Positions 6,669 through 12,910 of a stretch of 13,580 nt of DNA are shown here, in pieces. The stretch is from an uncultured Pseudobdellovibrionaceae bacterium. GTDB taxonomy: Bacteria; Bdellovibrionota; Bdellovibrionia; Bdellovibrionales; JAMPXM01. Each line of letters begins with the position of its first letter. Within the stretch, counting starts at the first letter, position 1. The position numbers and the translations under genes were made by a program. Under the pieces are notes generated by a model. That model saw only the letters and a list, made by a program, of their open reading frames with translations. It had not been told where the DNA came from and did no database searches. Where the stretch lies: the NCBI GenBank assembly GCA_934277865.1, contig CAKQVW010000040.1, forward strand, positions 1-13,580. The letters are read 5' to 3'.

Positions 6669-6738
6669 GGGCCACCGCGCCGACGCGACCTGCATCCTTG
6701 AATAGGTGTCGATCGTAATGTAAGCGGGTGATTAAAAC

Positions 6739-6773
6739 TGCGAGAAGGTCTCAATGGAAGCGGTCTTCTCGTA
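6739..6773 (-). terminator. Hairpin terminator between convergent genes, best fit for the TraB/GumN transcript
   Basis: Bases 6739-6750 pair with 6762-6773 (core CGAGAAG/CTTCTCG), 12 pairs including three G-U, with an 11-nt loop. Read on the - strand, the stem is followed after one base by TTTT and an A/T-rich stretch, the form of an intrinsic terminator. It lies about 40 nt past the stop of the - strand gene at 6814. On the + strand the bases after the stem are ATAAAAG, so termination of the gene ending at 6668 would rest on the hairpin alone. Confidence 0.5.
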
Positions 6774-6813
6774 ATAAAAGGGCCAACACGAACAACGGCG
6801 GTTCTTGAGTACT

Positions 6814-7809
6814 CTACTCGAACCGGTTCGGAATTACTTTATAGCCGTCGGCCTGCAGCAAATTGACTAAAGAGTTCGGGCCGGCATCCAAGTGAAGTCG
6901 ACCGACAGCAATAAAGCTGTTTTGGTATACTCTTAATGCTCCTACAATGCTGGTTTTCCAGAGGATGTTCCGTTTGTCGATTAAGCATCGTTGCTGAGGA
7001 TTTTCAGCTTCGTAGAATTTCGAAAAATTTTGCTGACCTGCTTTGTAGGCATCCAATATTTCAAGAACAGTGTCTGCGAACTCGAACTCAGGATGCTTTT
7101 CGGTCGCGATCTTGGTCAAAAATTGAATGGAAGCGTCCTCATTCTGCTCGGTACATTGACGAATGACCTCAAGCATCTTTGCGTCGAGGAAAGTCGTCGG
7201 CTTACCCGATCGCTTAGCTAGGGTGATCAAATCGGAATCGAGCGCCTTGTTACCAGGATTGGTTCCCAATCTTTCTGTGAGTTCAGCCAGGCCGTTAGCT
7301 TGATATATGACGTTTGTAAACCACAGCAGGCCTTGCAGATCGAGCTTTTCAACAAACGTCAAATCGATACCTGGCGAGGAGGCACGCGAAATAGAATCCT
7401 TGAAGTAGCTTCTTAAGCCTTCTTGTGTTGTGGAATCGAGTTGAGACATGCCAGGTTTCACCTTGCTGGCATCAAAACTTAGAAACAGAGTGTCCTTTAA
7501 GCTTTTGCCTTTGATCGCAGAAGCGTCGATTTCCGCAACAAAATGATCGGCATCGTTCAACGCTTTCTTGACAGAGTTAGGAAGCTCGTCGAGGCCAATG
7601 CCCAAATGAACTGTGCCAAATAGATACCCCAAAGGAACGCCGTCTTTCGACAGTTTGTAGTAGATCGGTGTGATGGGAGATCGATAGTCATTCGAAGACT
7701 TTCCAATCACCGCACAGCCGGCAAAAATGCAGCCGACGACGAAGGCAATAGAGCAGTCCTTAAGCCATGAAATAAAATGGCGAGACCTGGAAAAAGAAAA
7801 ACTCGTCAT
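6814..7809 (-). CDS. TraB/GumN (Tiki-like) family lipoprotein
   Basis: 331 aa. The TraB/GumN/Tiki superfamily is marked by two GxxH motifs and conserved acidic residues thought to bind metal in a protease-like site. Here GTVH is at 65-68 ('GYLFGTVHLG') and GRLH at 303-306 ('AVGRLHLDAG'), with Glu93 in 'FVAEID' as a further candidate ligand. 'LQADGYKVIP' is the usual C-terminal strand. The start has AGGAG 6 nt upstream. A hydrophobic segment (21-31) ends in 'FAGC', so Cys32 is a possible lipid-attachment residue; Phe at -3 is unusual but tolerated. Probably anchored to an envelope membrane and facing the periplasm. It lies 52 nt downstream of the stop-interrupted barrel gene, in the same direction, so the two may share a transcript. 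The substrate is unknown. Confidence 0.85.
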   Translation of the reverse strand: MTSFSFSRSRHFISWLKDCSIAFVVGCIFAGCAVIGKSSNDYRSPITPIYYKLSKDGVPLGYLFGTVHLGIGLDELPNSVKKALNDADHFVAEIDASAIKGKSLKDTLFLSFDASKVKPGMSQLDSTTQEGLRSYFKDSISRASSPGIDLTFVEKLDLQGLLWFTNVIYQANGLAELTERLGTNPGNKALDSDLITLAKRSGKPTTFLDAKMLEVIRQCTEQNEDASIQFLTKIATEKHPEFEFADTVLEILDAYKAGQQNFSKFYEAENPQQRCLIDKRNILWKTSIVGALRVYQNSFIAVGRLHLDAGPNSLVNLLQADGYKVIPNRFE

Positions 7810-7861
7810 TCGAGACTCCTAAGTCTAACGTGTTGCGATGACTTGTCGCGAGCGACTCGTA

Positions 7862-8491
7862 CTACATGTCGTGCGTGAGGTTCCAGAAGAAAGAGGCCGA
7901 GACCGAGAGGCTGGGGCCGAAGACGTCGGTCCAAATCGGAATGGCTAAATACTCGGCGGAGATGCGAATTCCATAGTTGTCTTCAAACCTTAATTCAACA
8001 CCGCCTTGAAGGTTGGGGAGGATATTTGGGGTCTTTTCGTCGAACGGACAGGGGTCTTGTCGCGTGGCGCCGAAGCACCGGCGCTCGACATGCCAGGCAG
8101 CTCCTCAACCTGCGAAAAGCGAAGCTGAAAAGTAGGTGCCCGGCAAAATGGACAGTCGGCCAAGCACTGACGTACGAATGAAGGTCGTGTTGAATGTTCC
8201 GACGGCGCCTTCGTTGAAGCTGGCGGAGAGCGCTCCGCCGCTGACCTCGAAGTCGAGCCCAAAAAAGTCTCCGTCTTGCGCTTTACCGAATAAAGAGACT
8301 TGGGTTTGGCCATCAACTTTGAACTTCACGTCTTCCTTTAGTGAAGGGATCTGCGCCTGGCCGTGGCCGATGGCTACGTGCAAGTCTCCGATTTTGGAAG
8401 GTAGCATTGCGCCCTCGGCGTACCAGGTCGAGAGTGTCGACAAAACTAGGCCGAACAAGAAGAGCGCCGCCGCGAACTGTCGTTTTTCCAT
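7862..8491 (-). pseudogene. Outer-membrane beta-barrel protein gene interrupted by one in-frame TGA (codon 129)
   Basis: The ATG at 8491 opens a signal peptide ('MEKRQFAAALFLFGLVLS', cleavage near 'AEGA') with GGAG 10 nt upstream. The frame runs 128 codons with alternating beta-strand pattern ('FFGLDFEVSGGALSASF', 'GTYFSASLFAG') and hits TGA at 8105-8107. My translation of the same frame past the TGA gives 80 further codons without another stop to TAG at 7862-7864. That part contains 'WHVERRCFGATRQDPCP', which looks like a disulfide-bearing loop, then 'LQGGVELRFEDNYGIRISAE' and 'PSLSVSASFFWNLTHDM', which look like closing barrel strands. The whole is 210 codons, a normal size for an eight-strand barrel. 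A single point change (for example GGA, CGA or TGG to TGA) explains it; there is no frameshift. TGA is used as a normal stop by neighbours (5104, 11157), so code reassignment is unlikely. It could be a recent nonsense mutation, a sequencing or assembly error, phase variation by mutation, or readthrough. Confidence 0.8.
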
Positions 8492-8688
8492 CCGATAGTA
8501 TCTCCATGTGGATTGGGCGTCAGTCAAAGCAGTCTGGGGTTTCAAGACGTCCTCCTGGCCAGAGGGCGAGGCCGGATTCCGAGCACCAGACTCAACCTGA
8601 GACGGCGTCTTGCCGATAACGTCCATAGCCAGTAAGGCGCTTTTCCGAGGGAGGACAGGATGTTGCCCGCCAAGGAAGGGTTTTGGAC
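8492..8688. promoter_or_regulatory. Divergent intergenic region between the barrel gene (-) and the exported-protein/prmA operon (+)
   Basis: Promoters for both directions should lie in these 197 nt. On the + strand GCCGATAA (8612-8619) is an exact match to the flagellar sigma-28 -10 element, 70 nt before the ATG at 8689. The expected -35 position (8593-8600, CAACCTGA) matches only about 3 of 8, so support is partial. On the - strand TTGACT (8527-8522) resembles a -35, but any -10 would fall too close to the ATG at 8491. AAGGAAGGG (8672-8680) is the Shine-Dalgarno of the + strand gene. Confidence 0.35.
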
Positions 8689-9393
8689 ATGGTTCAATTC
8701 TGTTTGCGAGGGATCGCGATAGCCGCCGCATTGTTTGTGGCGACGCAAGCGAACGCGCAAGAGCAAACGCGAGAGCGTTCGAAGCGTGATGAAGTTCCGG
8801 CAATTTTTGATGTGCGCAAGTCGCTCCCGATGGAGCCGACTGAAAAGGCGTATCACGATTTCTACATCAACGCTGGTATCGAGGCAGGTTTCAAGCGAGG
8901 GCAATATCTTCCGATTCGTCGCTCTCTTCCTGTGCATGATCCGATTCAAAATAAACAGCAGGCGGTGCTGACGGTGCCGGTTGGCAACGTGGTGGTGATT
9001 CATGTTGATCGCGGACTCACGGTCGCGCGTCTCGTGCAAGAGGTCGGCAACGAAGATCGTCCGACTTTGGAATTCGAGGCGATCATGATTGGTGATCACG
9101 TCGACATGAAGGGCATCACGACAACTCCGCCGAAAGACGCCGGAAAAAAGAAGGCGACACAGGCCCCTGTGTCGGCAGCGGAAGTTGCTGAAGCAGCGGA
9201 GGCAACGACTTTGGTTCCCGAGCAAGTGGCGCCGACCGCAGCCGTGGTCCCGGCGGCTACGACGGTCTCGGCTGGCGTGCAAACTCTTCCTGTTGCGCCG
9301 AAAGCCGATGCGAGCGCAGTGAAAACTCATGGAACAGAGCCGAAGGTCGATTCTCAGCGAGTGACACAGCCGCTTCCACCGCCTACAGCTTAA
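8689..9393 (+). CDS. Exported protein with an SH3/FlgT-C-like middle domain and Ala/Pro/Thr-rich tail
   Basis: 234 aa from ATG 8689, chosen over TTG 8683 because AAGGAAGGG (8672-8680) is then 8 nt away. The signal peptide is residues 1-23 ('RGIAIAAALFVATQANA'). Residues about 54-143 form a compact beta domain: 'DFYINAGIEAGFKRGQYLPI' is the 'G-x-x-x-G-(x)-x-G' start seen in FlgT C-terminal and similar SH3-like domains, followed by 'VPVGNVVVIHVDRGLTVARL' and 'FEAIMIGDHVDMK'. This resemblance is by eye. Residues 144-234 are low-complexity (Ala, Pro, Thr, Val, Lys) and probably disordered in the periplasm. It is the first gene of an operon with prmA (3-nt gap). A flagellar or envelope role is possible but unproven. 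A long antisense frame over it (8542-9693) is an artefact of composition. Confidence 0.8.
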   Translation: MVQFCLRGIAIAAALFVATQANAQEQTRERSKRDEVPAIFDVRKSLPMEPTEKAYHDFYINAGIEAGFKRGQYLPIRRSLPVHDPIQNKQQAVLTVPVGNVVVIHVDRGLTVARLVQEVGNEDRPTLEFEAIMIGDHVDMKGITTTPPKDAGKKKATQAPVSAAEVAEAAEATTLVPEQVAPTAAVVPAATTVSAGVQTLPVAPKADASAVKTHGTEPKVDSQRVTQPLPPPTA

Positions 9394-9396
9394 GGG

Positions 9397-10344
9397 ATGA
9401 ATCCCGAAAATACTCCGAAGCCCTTCGCAATAGGTTTGGTTAAAAATCTTTCCCGCGCCTTTGAAGATGAAGTCACGGCACTTCTCTTTGATTATGGCGC
9501 GGAAGGTGTTTCTGAAGATCTCCCCTTCGTTCAAAGAGATCTGCGCTATGATCCAGAGGTCGTCGAAACCGCTGATGTCACCTTGAAGGCCTACTTTTCG
9601 GAACCGCTTCCCGAATCCAAGCGGCTGGAGTTGGAGTCCGCGCTGCGGGTATACGATCCGCGTGTGCTGTTTGTGATGACGCTCGAGGAGCATCGCGACT
9701 GGCTGGAAGAATGGAAAAAAGGATTTGTTCCATTTCGTTTTGCCGAGCCATTTTGGGTCGTGCCGAAGTGGTGTGAGGTGCCTGCTGGAATTGGTGCTTC
9801 ACATGTGATCTGGATGGATCCCGGTATGGCGTTTGGAACTGGAACCCATGAAACCACCAGACTTGCTGCAAGCCTGATCGTACCTTGGATGAGCAGCGCT
9901 GGAAAAAATAAGAAGACGCGTGTCTTGGATGTCGGAACAGGCACGGGGATCCTAGCGCTCATCACCGAACGTCTTGGTGCTGCGCACGCCACCGGGCTTG
10001 ATATCGACCCCGAAGCTCGCCGCACAGCGAGAGAAAATCTAGAACTCAATTCGTCAACAGGAACGGTGATTGACGACCGCGACATCAGCGAAGTCGCAGC
10101 AGAGTGCAGAGCTAGTGGGGAAGCGTTTGATCTCACGATTGCAAACATCATCGATGGTGTTTTGTTGGCATTGGCAAACGACTTGGCGGCAACTGTTAAA
10201 CCGGGCGGCACGATGATCCTCTCTGGGATCCTCACGGAGCGTGAGGATCAGTTTCATCGGGATTTCGCCGCCAGCACGAAGCTCGAAGAACAGCGCCGGG
10301 TTCGTGAGGGTGAATGGTGTGCTTCGATTTGGCGGAAGGCTTAA
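9397..10344 (+). CDS. prmA: Ribosomal protein L11 methyltransferase PrmA
   Basis: 315 aa cytoplasmic class I SAM-dependent methyltransferase that trimethylates ribosomal protein L11. An N-terminal substrate-recognition domain (about 1-90) is followed by a linker with 'WLEEWKKGFVPFRF', a PrmA hallmark. 'MDPGMAFGTGTHETT' (140-154) is the family signature, 'VLDVGTGTGILAL' (176-188) is SAM motif I, and 'GLDIDPEA' (200-207) is the acidic motif II region. 'LTIANIIDG' (about 246-254) corresponds to the 'NIL' motif IV region, with Ile-Ile-Asp here instead of the usual Ile-Leu-Ala. Length is slightly above the E. coli protein (293). The start follows the previous stop by 3 nt with only GGG directly before ATG, so translation is probably by reinitiation. 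The next gene starts 6 nt after its stop. Confidence 0.94.
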   Translation: MNPENTPKPFAIGLVKNLSRAFEDEVTALLFDYGAEGVSEDLPFVQRDLRYDPEVVETADVTLKAYFSEPLPESKRLELESALRVYDPRVLFVMTLEEHRDWLEEWKKGFVPFRFAEPFWVVPKWCEVPAGIGASHVIWMDPGMAFGTGTHETTRLAASLIVPWMSSAGKNKKTRVLDVGTGTGILALITERLGAAHATGLDIDPEARRTARENLELNSSTGTVIDDRDISEVAAECRASGEAFDLTIANIIDGVLLALANDLAATVKPGGTMILSGILTEREDQFHRDFAASTKLEEQRRVREGEWCASIWRKA

Positions 10345-10350
10345 TCGACT

Positions 10351-11157
10351 ATGCGACGTTATTGGATAGAGAGCGACGACTTTGACAGCCACGAGGTTGG
10401 CGGGTTTGTGCGTTTGACCGGTGATACGCTTCATCACATCCGCGATGTTTGCAGACAGGATGTTGGCGATCGGTTCGAGGTGCTTGATGACGGCCGTGCG
10501 TTTTTGGTCGAAGTCACTTCAAGCTCCAAACGCGAGATGCTGGCTCAAATTCGGGAGGTTCGAGAAATCGAGCCACTGCCTTTTCCTCGTGTGCGCTTGG
10601 CGCTGGCAATCCCTCGTTTCAATGTTTTCGAGGCGGTACTGGAGAAAATGGTGGAGATGGGGGTTGAAGAGATTCAGCCGCTGTTCAGTGACAATTCATT
10701 TCTTAAAACCGATTCCGAATCTTGGCGCGGCAAAGAAGCTCGCTTCCAAAAGATCATTCAAAGCGCGACTCAGCAGTGTGGGCGGGGCGAGAAAATGCGG
10801 CTCCTGCCGGCAAAAAGACTCACGGAGTTTGTTCGCGACGTGAGTTCGGAAATTAACCGTGGTGCCCCTGTTTCGGGTCTCTTTGCCTACGAGGTCGGCA
10901 ACTTGCCGATCAAAGAGGCGTTACGGCAGGGGACGCGAAATTCGCCAGCTCCATCCCCAGGCGACGCGGCAGGCGACTCCGCGAAGCTGGTTTGGGCTTT
11001 TATTGGAGGCGAGGGTGGTTTTTCAAAACAGGAAGTGGAGAACTTCGCGTCTCTCGGCTTTCCTGCCGTCACCCTGGGGCGCCAGGTTTTGCGAGTTGAA
11101 ACGGCTTGCGTGGCCCTAGTCAGCGTCCTAAAGTACGAGCTGGACTTGATGCGTTGA
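10351..11157 (+). CDS. rsmE: 16S rRNA m3U1498 methyltransferase RsmE
   Basis: 268 aa member of the SPOUT (trefoil-knot) methyltransferases; it methylates N3 of U1498 in helix 44 of 16S rRNA. The N-terminal PUA-like domain (about 1-75) includes 'LTGDTLHHIRDVCRQDVGD'. The C-terminal knot has 'VRLALAIPRFNVFEAVLEKM', 'IQSATQQCGRGE' (here 'QQCGR' matches the usual 'EQs.R' helix), 'WAFIGGEGGFSKQE' (215-228) and the signature 'LGRQVLRVETACV' (242-254). A Pro/Ser/Gly-rich loop at about 190-210 ('GTRNSPAPSPGDAAGDSAK') makes the protein slightly longer than usual (about 245). GGAAGG (10334-10339) lies 11 nt before the ATG. Pairing with prmA makes this a ribosome-modification operon. Confidence 0.93.
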   Translation: MRRYWIESDDFDSHEVGGFVRLTGDTLHHIRDVCRQDVGDRFEVLDDGRAFLVEVTSSSKREMLAQIREVREIEPLPFPRVRLALAIPRFNVFEAVLEKMVEMGVEEIQPLFSDNSFLKTDSESWRGKEARFQKIIQSATQQCGRGEKMRLLPAKRLTEFVRDVSSEINRGAPVSGLFAYEVGNLPIKEALRQGTRNSPAPSPGDAAGDSAKLVWAFIGGEGGFSKQEVENFASLGFPAVTLGRQVLRVETACVALVSVLKYELDLMR

Positions 11158-11169
11158 CGAGAGGGCAGA

Positions 11170-12429
11170 ATGGAATCTGAAATCGGCGATTTTGACTTTA
11201 AGCCACTCAATGAGGGTCTCGGCTTTCATCGCAAAGTAAAACCGCTAGAGACGGAAACGGAGTCGGAAGATTCTTTTTCGTTTTCCGCAATCGGATCCGG
11301 CACACTTGATGTCACATCTCGTGAACAATCAAAAGGCCTCTTGAGTTCGGCCGGACCGGCAAGCGCCGACGGCGCCTCGGTGCCTTCGTTTGGTCTCACT
11401 GGTGGTGCCGCGACGGGCACGACTTCGGGCCGCGCGAAGCACAATACAAAAAGCGTTTCAGATCTGATCGCAGCTCTTCCACCTTCTTTAGATCTTCTTC
11501 TCGAAGAGTCTTCGTCTTCAGGCGCGGTCGCACAATCTGGTTCGAACACGCCGACGAGCGTTTCGACTGGGACCACGACGGGCCGCAAACGGGCACCGCT
11601 CTTTGGTCCGCCAAGCGATGAACTGGCGAAACCAGGCGCGCCAGCAGCTGCTTCGTTGGCGGCCACGGCGGCTCCGCTTGCGGGAGCTGCCAGCCCAGAA
11701 AAGAAAAAGGGTTTCTTGAATCTGCCGCTTGGGCGTAACGACTATGGCCTCAAAACCAAAGCTGGAGCTCCGGCGCCGGCGCTTGATGAAAATGTAGCGA
11801 AAACATTCCCGACGGTATTCCCACATCTGGGAAGTCTTGCGGGACAGCCTGCAGCTGCGACTCTGAAGGGTGCAGCGGCGGCGCAAGCGGCGGTGATCGG
11901 CACAAGCACGAAAACTACAAAAGCTCTCGAGATCGAGACGGCGACAGGTGAGCACGCGATTGCGGCACACTTTGGTTCGGCGGTTTTGGACACTTTGGTT
12001 GCCATCGGCATGGCGTGTTTGTTTTTGGCAGTAGCACTTTCCATCACAGGAGCCAACTTGCTGGCACTTCTGGAAAGTTCGCACACTGACGAGGCCATCA
12101 TGGTTTCGCTGGCGATGTTCTTTGTTGGAATGGCGCTGCTTTACGTTCTGGCGGCACGCACCTGGGTTGGAGCCACACTTGGCGAATGGTCGTACGAAAT
12201 TCGCGTGGGACACGCGCAAGCGCGCAAACGTTGGTTCTATCCGATTCAAATTCTGTGGCGTGGCGTTTTGGTGGCCGCGACGGGATTTGTTTTGATGCCC
12301 TTGATCTCTCTGATCGCAGGACGCGATGTTCTCAAGTACCTCACCGGTCTCGAGCTGATGTCGGTGGAAGGGGCAGTGGATGCGGCGCACGCCGCACACG
12401 TGGGCCATGCAGCAGAAAATCCAGCTTGA
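11170..12429 (+). CDS. RDD-family integral membrane protein with long low-complexity N-terminal region
   Basis: 419 aa. The C-terminal about 155 residues are an RDD domain. TM1 at about 271-297 carries Asp274 in 'AHFGSAVLDTLVAIGMAC', TM2 is at about 310-330, followed by the typical 'GATLGEWSYEIRVG', and TM3 at about 358-380 has the Arg in 'QILWRGVLVAATGF'. The usual first Arg of the family is replaced by His267 or nearby. Before it come about 260 residues, mainly Ala/Ser/Thr/Gly/Pro and probably disordered in the cytoplasm, with three ordered-looking short motifs: 'FDFKPLNEGLGFH' near the N-terminus, 'SVSDLIAALPPSLDLL' from 95, and 'GFLNLPLGRNDYGLK' further on. RDD proteins are membrane proteins of mostly unknown transport or scaffold role. 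GAGGG (11161-11165) is a close Shine-Dalgarno. It sits 12 nt after rsmE and overlaps the next gene, so it belongs to the operon. Confidence 0.87.
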   Translation: MESEIGDFDFKPLNEGLGFHRKVKPLETETESEDSFSFSAIGSGTLDVTSREQSKGLLSSAGPASADGASVPSFGLTGGAATGTTSGRAKHNTKSVSDLIAALPPSLDLLLEESSSSGAVAQSGSNTPTSVSTGTTTGRKRAPLFGPPSDELAKPGAPAAASLAATAAPLAGAASPEKKKGFLNLPLGRNDYGLKTKAGAPAPALDENVAKTFPTVFPHLGSLAGQPAAATLKGAAAAQAAVIGTSTKTTKALEIETATGEHAIAAHFGSAVLDTLVAIGMACLFLAVALSITGANLLALLESSHTDEAIMVSLAMFFVGMALLYVLAARTWVGATLGEWSYEIRVGHAQARKRWFYPIQILWRGVLVAATGFVLMPLISLIAGRDVLKYLTGLELMSVEGAVDAAHAAHVGHAAENPA

Positions 12430-12877
12430 TCACAAGACCTTGGCAGAACAGCTTGAGAGCGTTCGCCAAGGTAAGAAGGTCGTTTTCACCAACGGCTGCT
12501 TTGACCTCCTTCATGTCGGTCACATCCGGTACCTGCAAGAGGCCAAGAGTCTCGGTGATTTACTTGTTGTCGGCCTCAATACGGACGCCAGTGTCAGCAA
12601 ACTCAAAGGGCCATCGCGCCCTGTTCAGCACGAACTTGATCGCGCCGAGATCATGGCGGCCTTGGGCTGTGTAGACTTTGTGACGTTGTTTGGTGAAGAG
12701 ACACCTCAGGCGTTGATCGAAACAGTGAAGCCGGATGTTTTGGTCAAGGGCGGAGACTGGACACCGGATAAAATCGTGGGTGCACCATTTGTCTTAAGCC
12801 GCGGCGGAACGGTGCGGTCGCTGTCCTTCCAGCCGGGCCGTTCGACGTCTTCCATCATCGAGAAGATCAAGTCTTAA
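12380..12877 (+). CDS. rfaE2: D-glycero-beta-D-manno-heptose 1-phosphate adenylyltransferase (standalone HldE C-domain type)
   Basis: 165 aa cytidylyltransferase-like enzyme that transfers a nucleotide to heptose-1-phosphate, giving ADP-heptose for the lipopolysaccharide inner core. 'VVFTNGCFDLLHVGHIRYL' holds the HxGH motif (His45-Val-Gly-His48) that binds the nucleotide triphosphate. 'LVVGLNTDASVSKLKGPSRP', 'LVKGGDW' and the end 'GRSTSSIIEKI' are standard for the family. The kinase domain of bifunctional HldE is absent and not in this window. The start at 12380 has GGAAGGGG (12366-12373) 6 nt upstream and overlaps the RDD gene by 50 nt. ATG 12407, giving 156 aa and a family-typical N-terminus but no good Shine-Dalgarno, is a real alternative. 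I see no terminator in the 33 nt before the convergent gene. Confidence 0.92.
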   Translation: MRRTPHTWAMQQKIQLDHKTLAEQLESVRQGKKVVFTNGCFDLLHVGHIRYLQEAKSLGDLLVVGLNTDASVSKLKGPSRPVQHELDRAEIMAALGCVDFVTLFGEETPQALIETVKPDVLVKGGDWTPDKIVGAPFVLSRGGTVRSLSFQPGRSTSSIIEKIKS

Positions 12878-12910
12878 ACTTTTCATCCCTGACGAAAACA
12901 AGACCGCGCT

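Noticed and set aside
6820..6831. 12-bp palindrome CGAACCGGTTCG
   Set aside because: It lies within the last codons of the TraB/GumN gene with no spacer or T-run, and short palindromes of this size can occur by chance.
8055..8107. Selenocysteine insertion at the TGA of the barrel gene
   Set aside because: The nearby stem begins too far from the TGA for a bacterial SECIS, and an outer-membrane barrel is not an expected selenoprotein.
7990..8316. 108-codon - strand frame overlapping the barrel gene
   Set aside because: It is in a different frame from both halves of the interrupted barrel; the barrel frame itself continues past the TGA, so this is a shadow and not a frameshift product.
8105..8803. 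Extending the barrel gene start upstream to 8803
   Set aside because: The added 104 residues have no signal-peptide or domain character and overlap the divergent + strand gene; the signal peptide at 8491 marks the real start.
8542..9693. 383-codon open frame on the - strand
   Set aside because: It is antisense to the exported-protein gene and prmA start, and rich in Arg/His/Cys/Ser as expected from the reverse of a biased coding strand; no domain or Shine-Dalgarno.
11518..12408. 296-codon open frame on the - strand
   Set aside because: Antisense shadow of the RDD gene with Arg/Cys/Gln-rich, motif-free translation.
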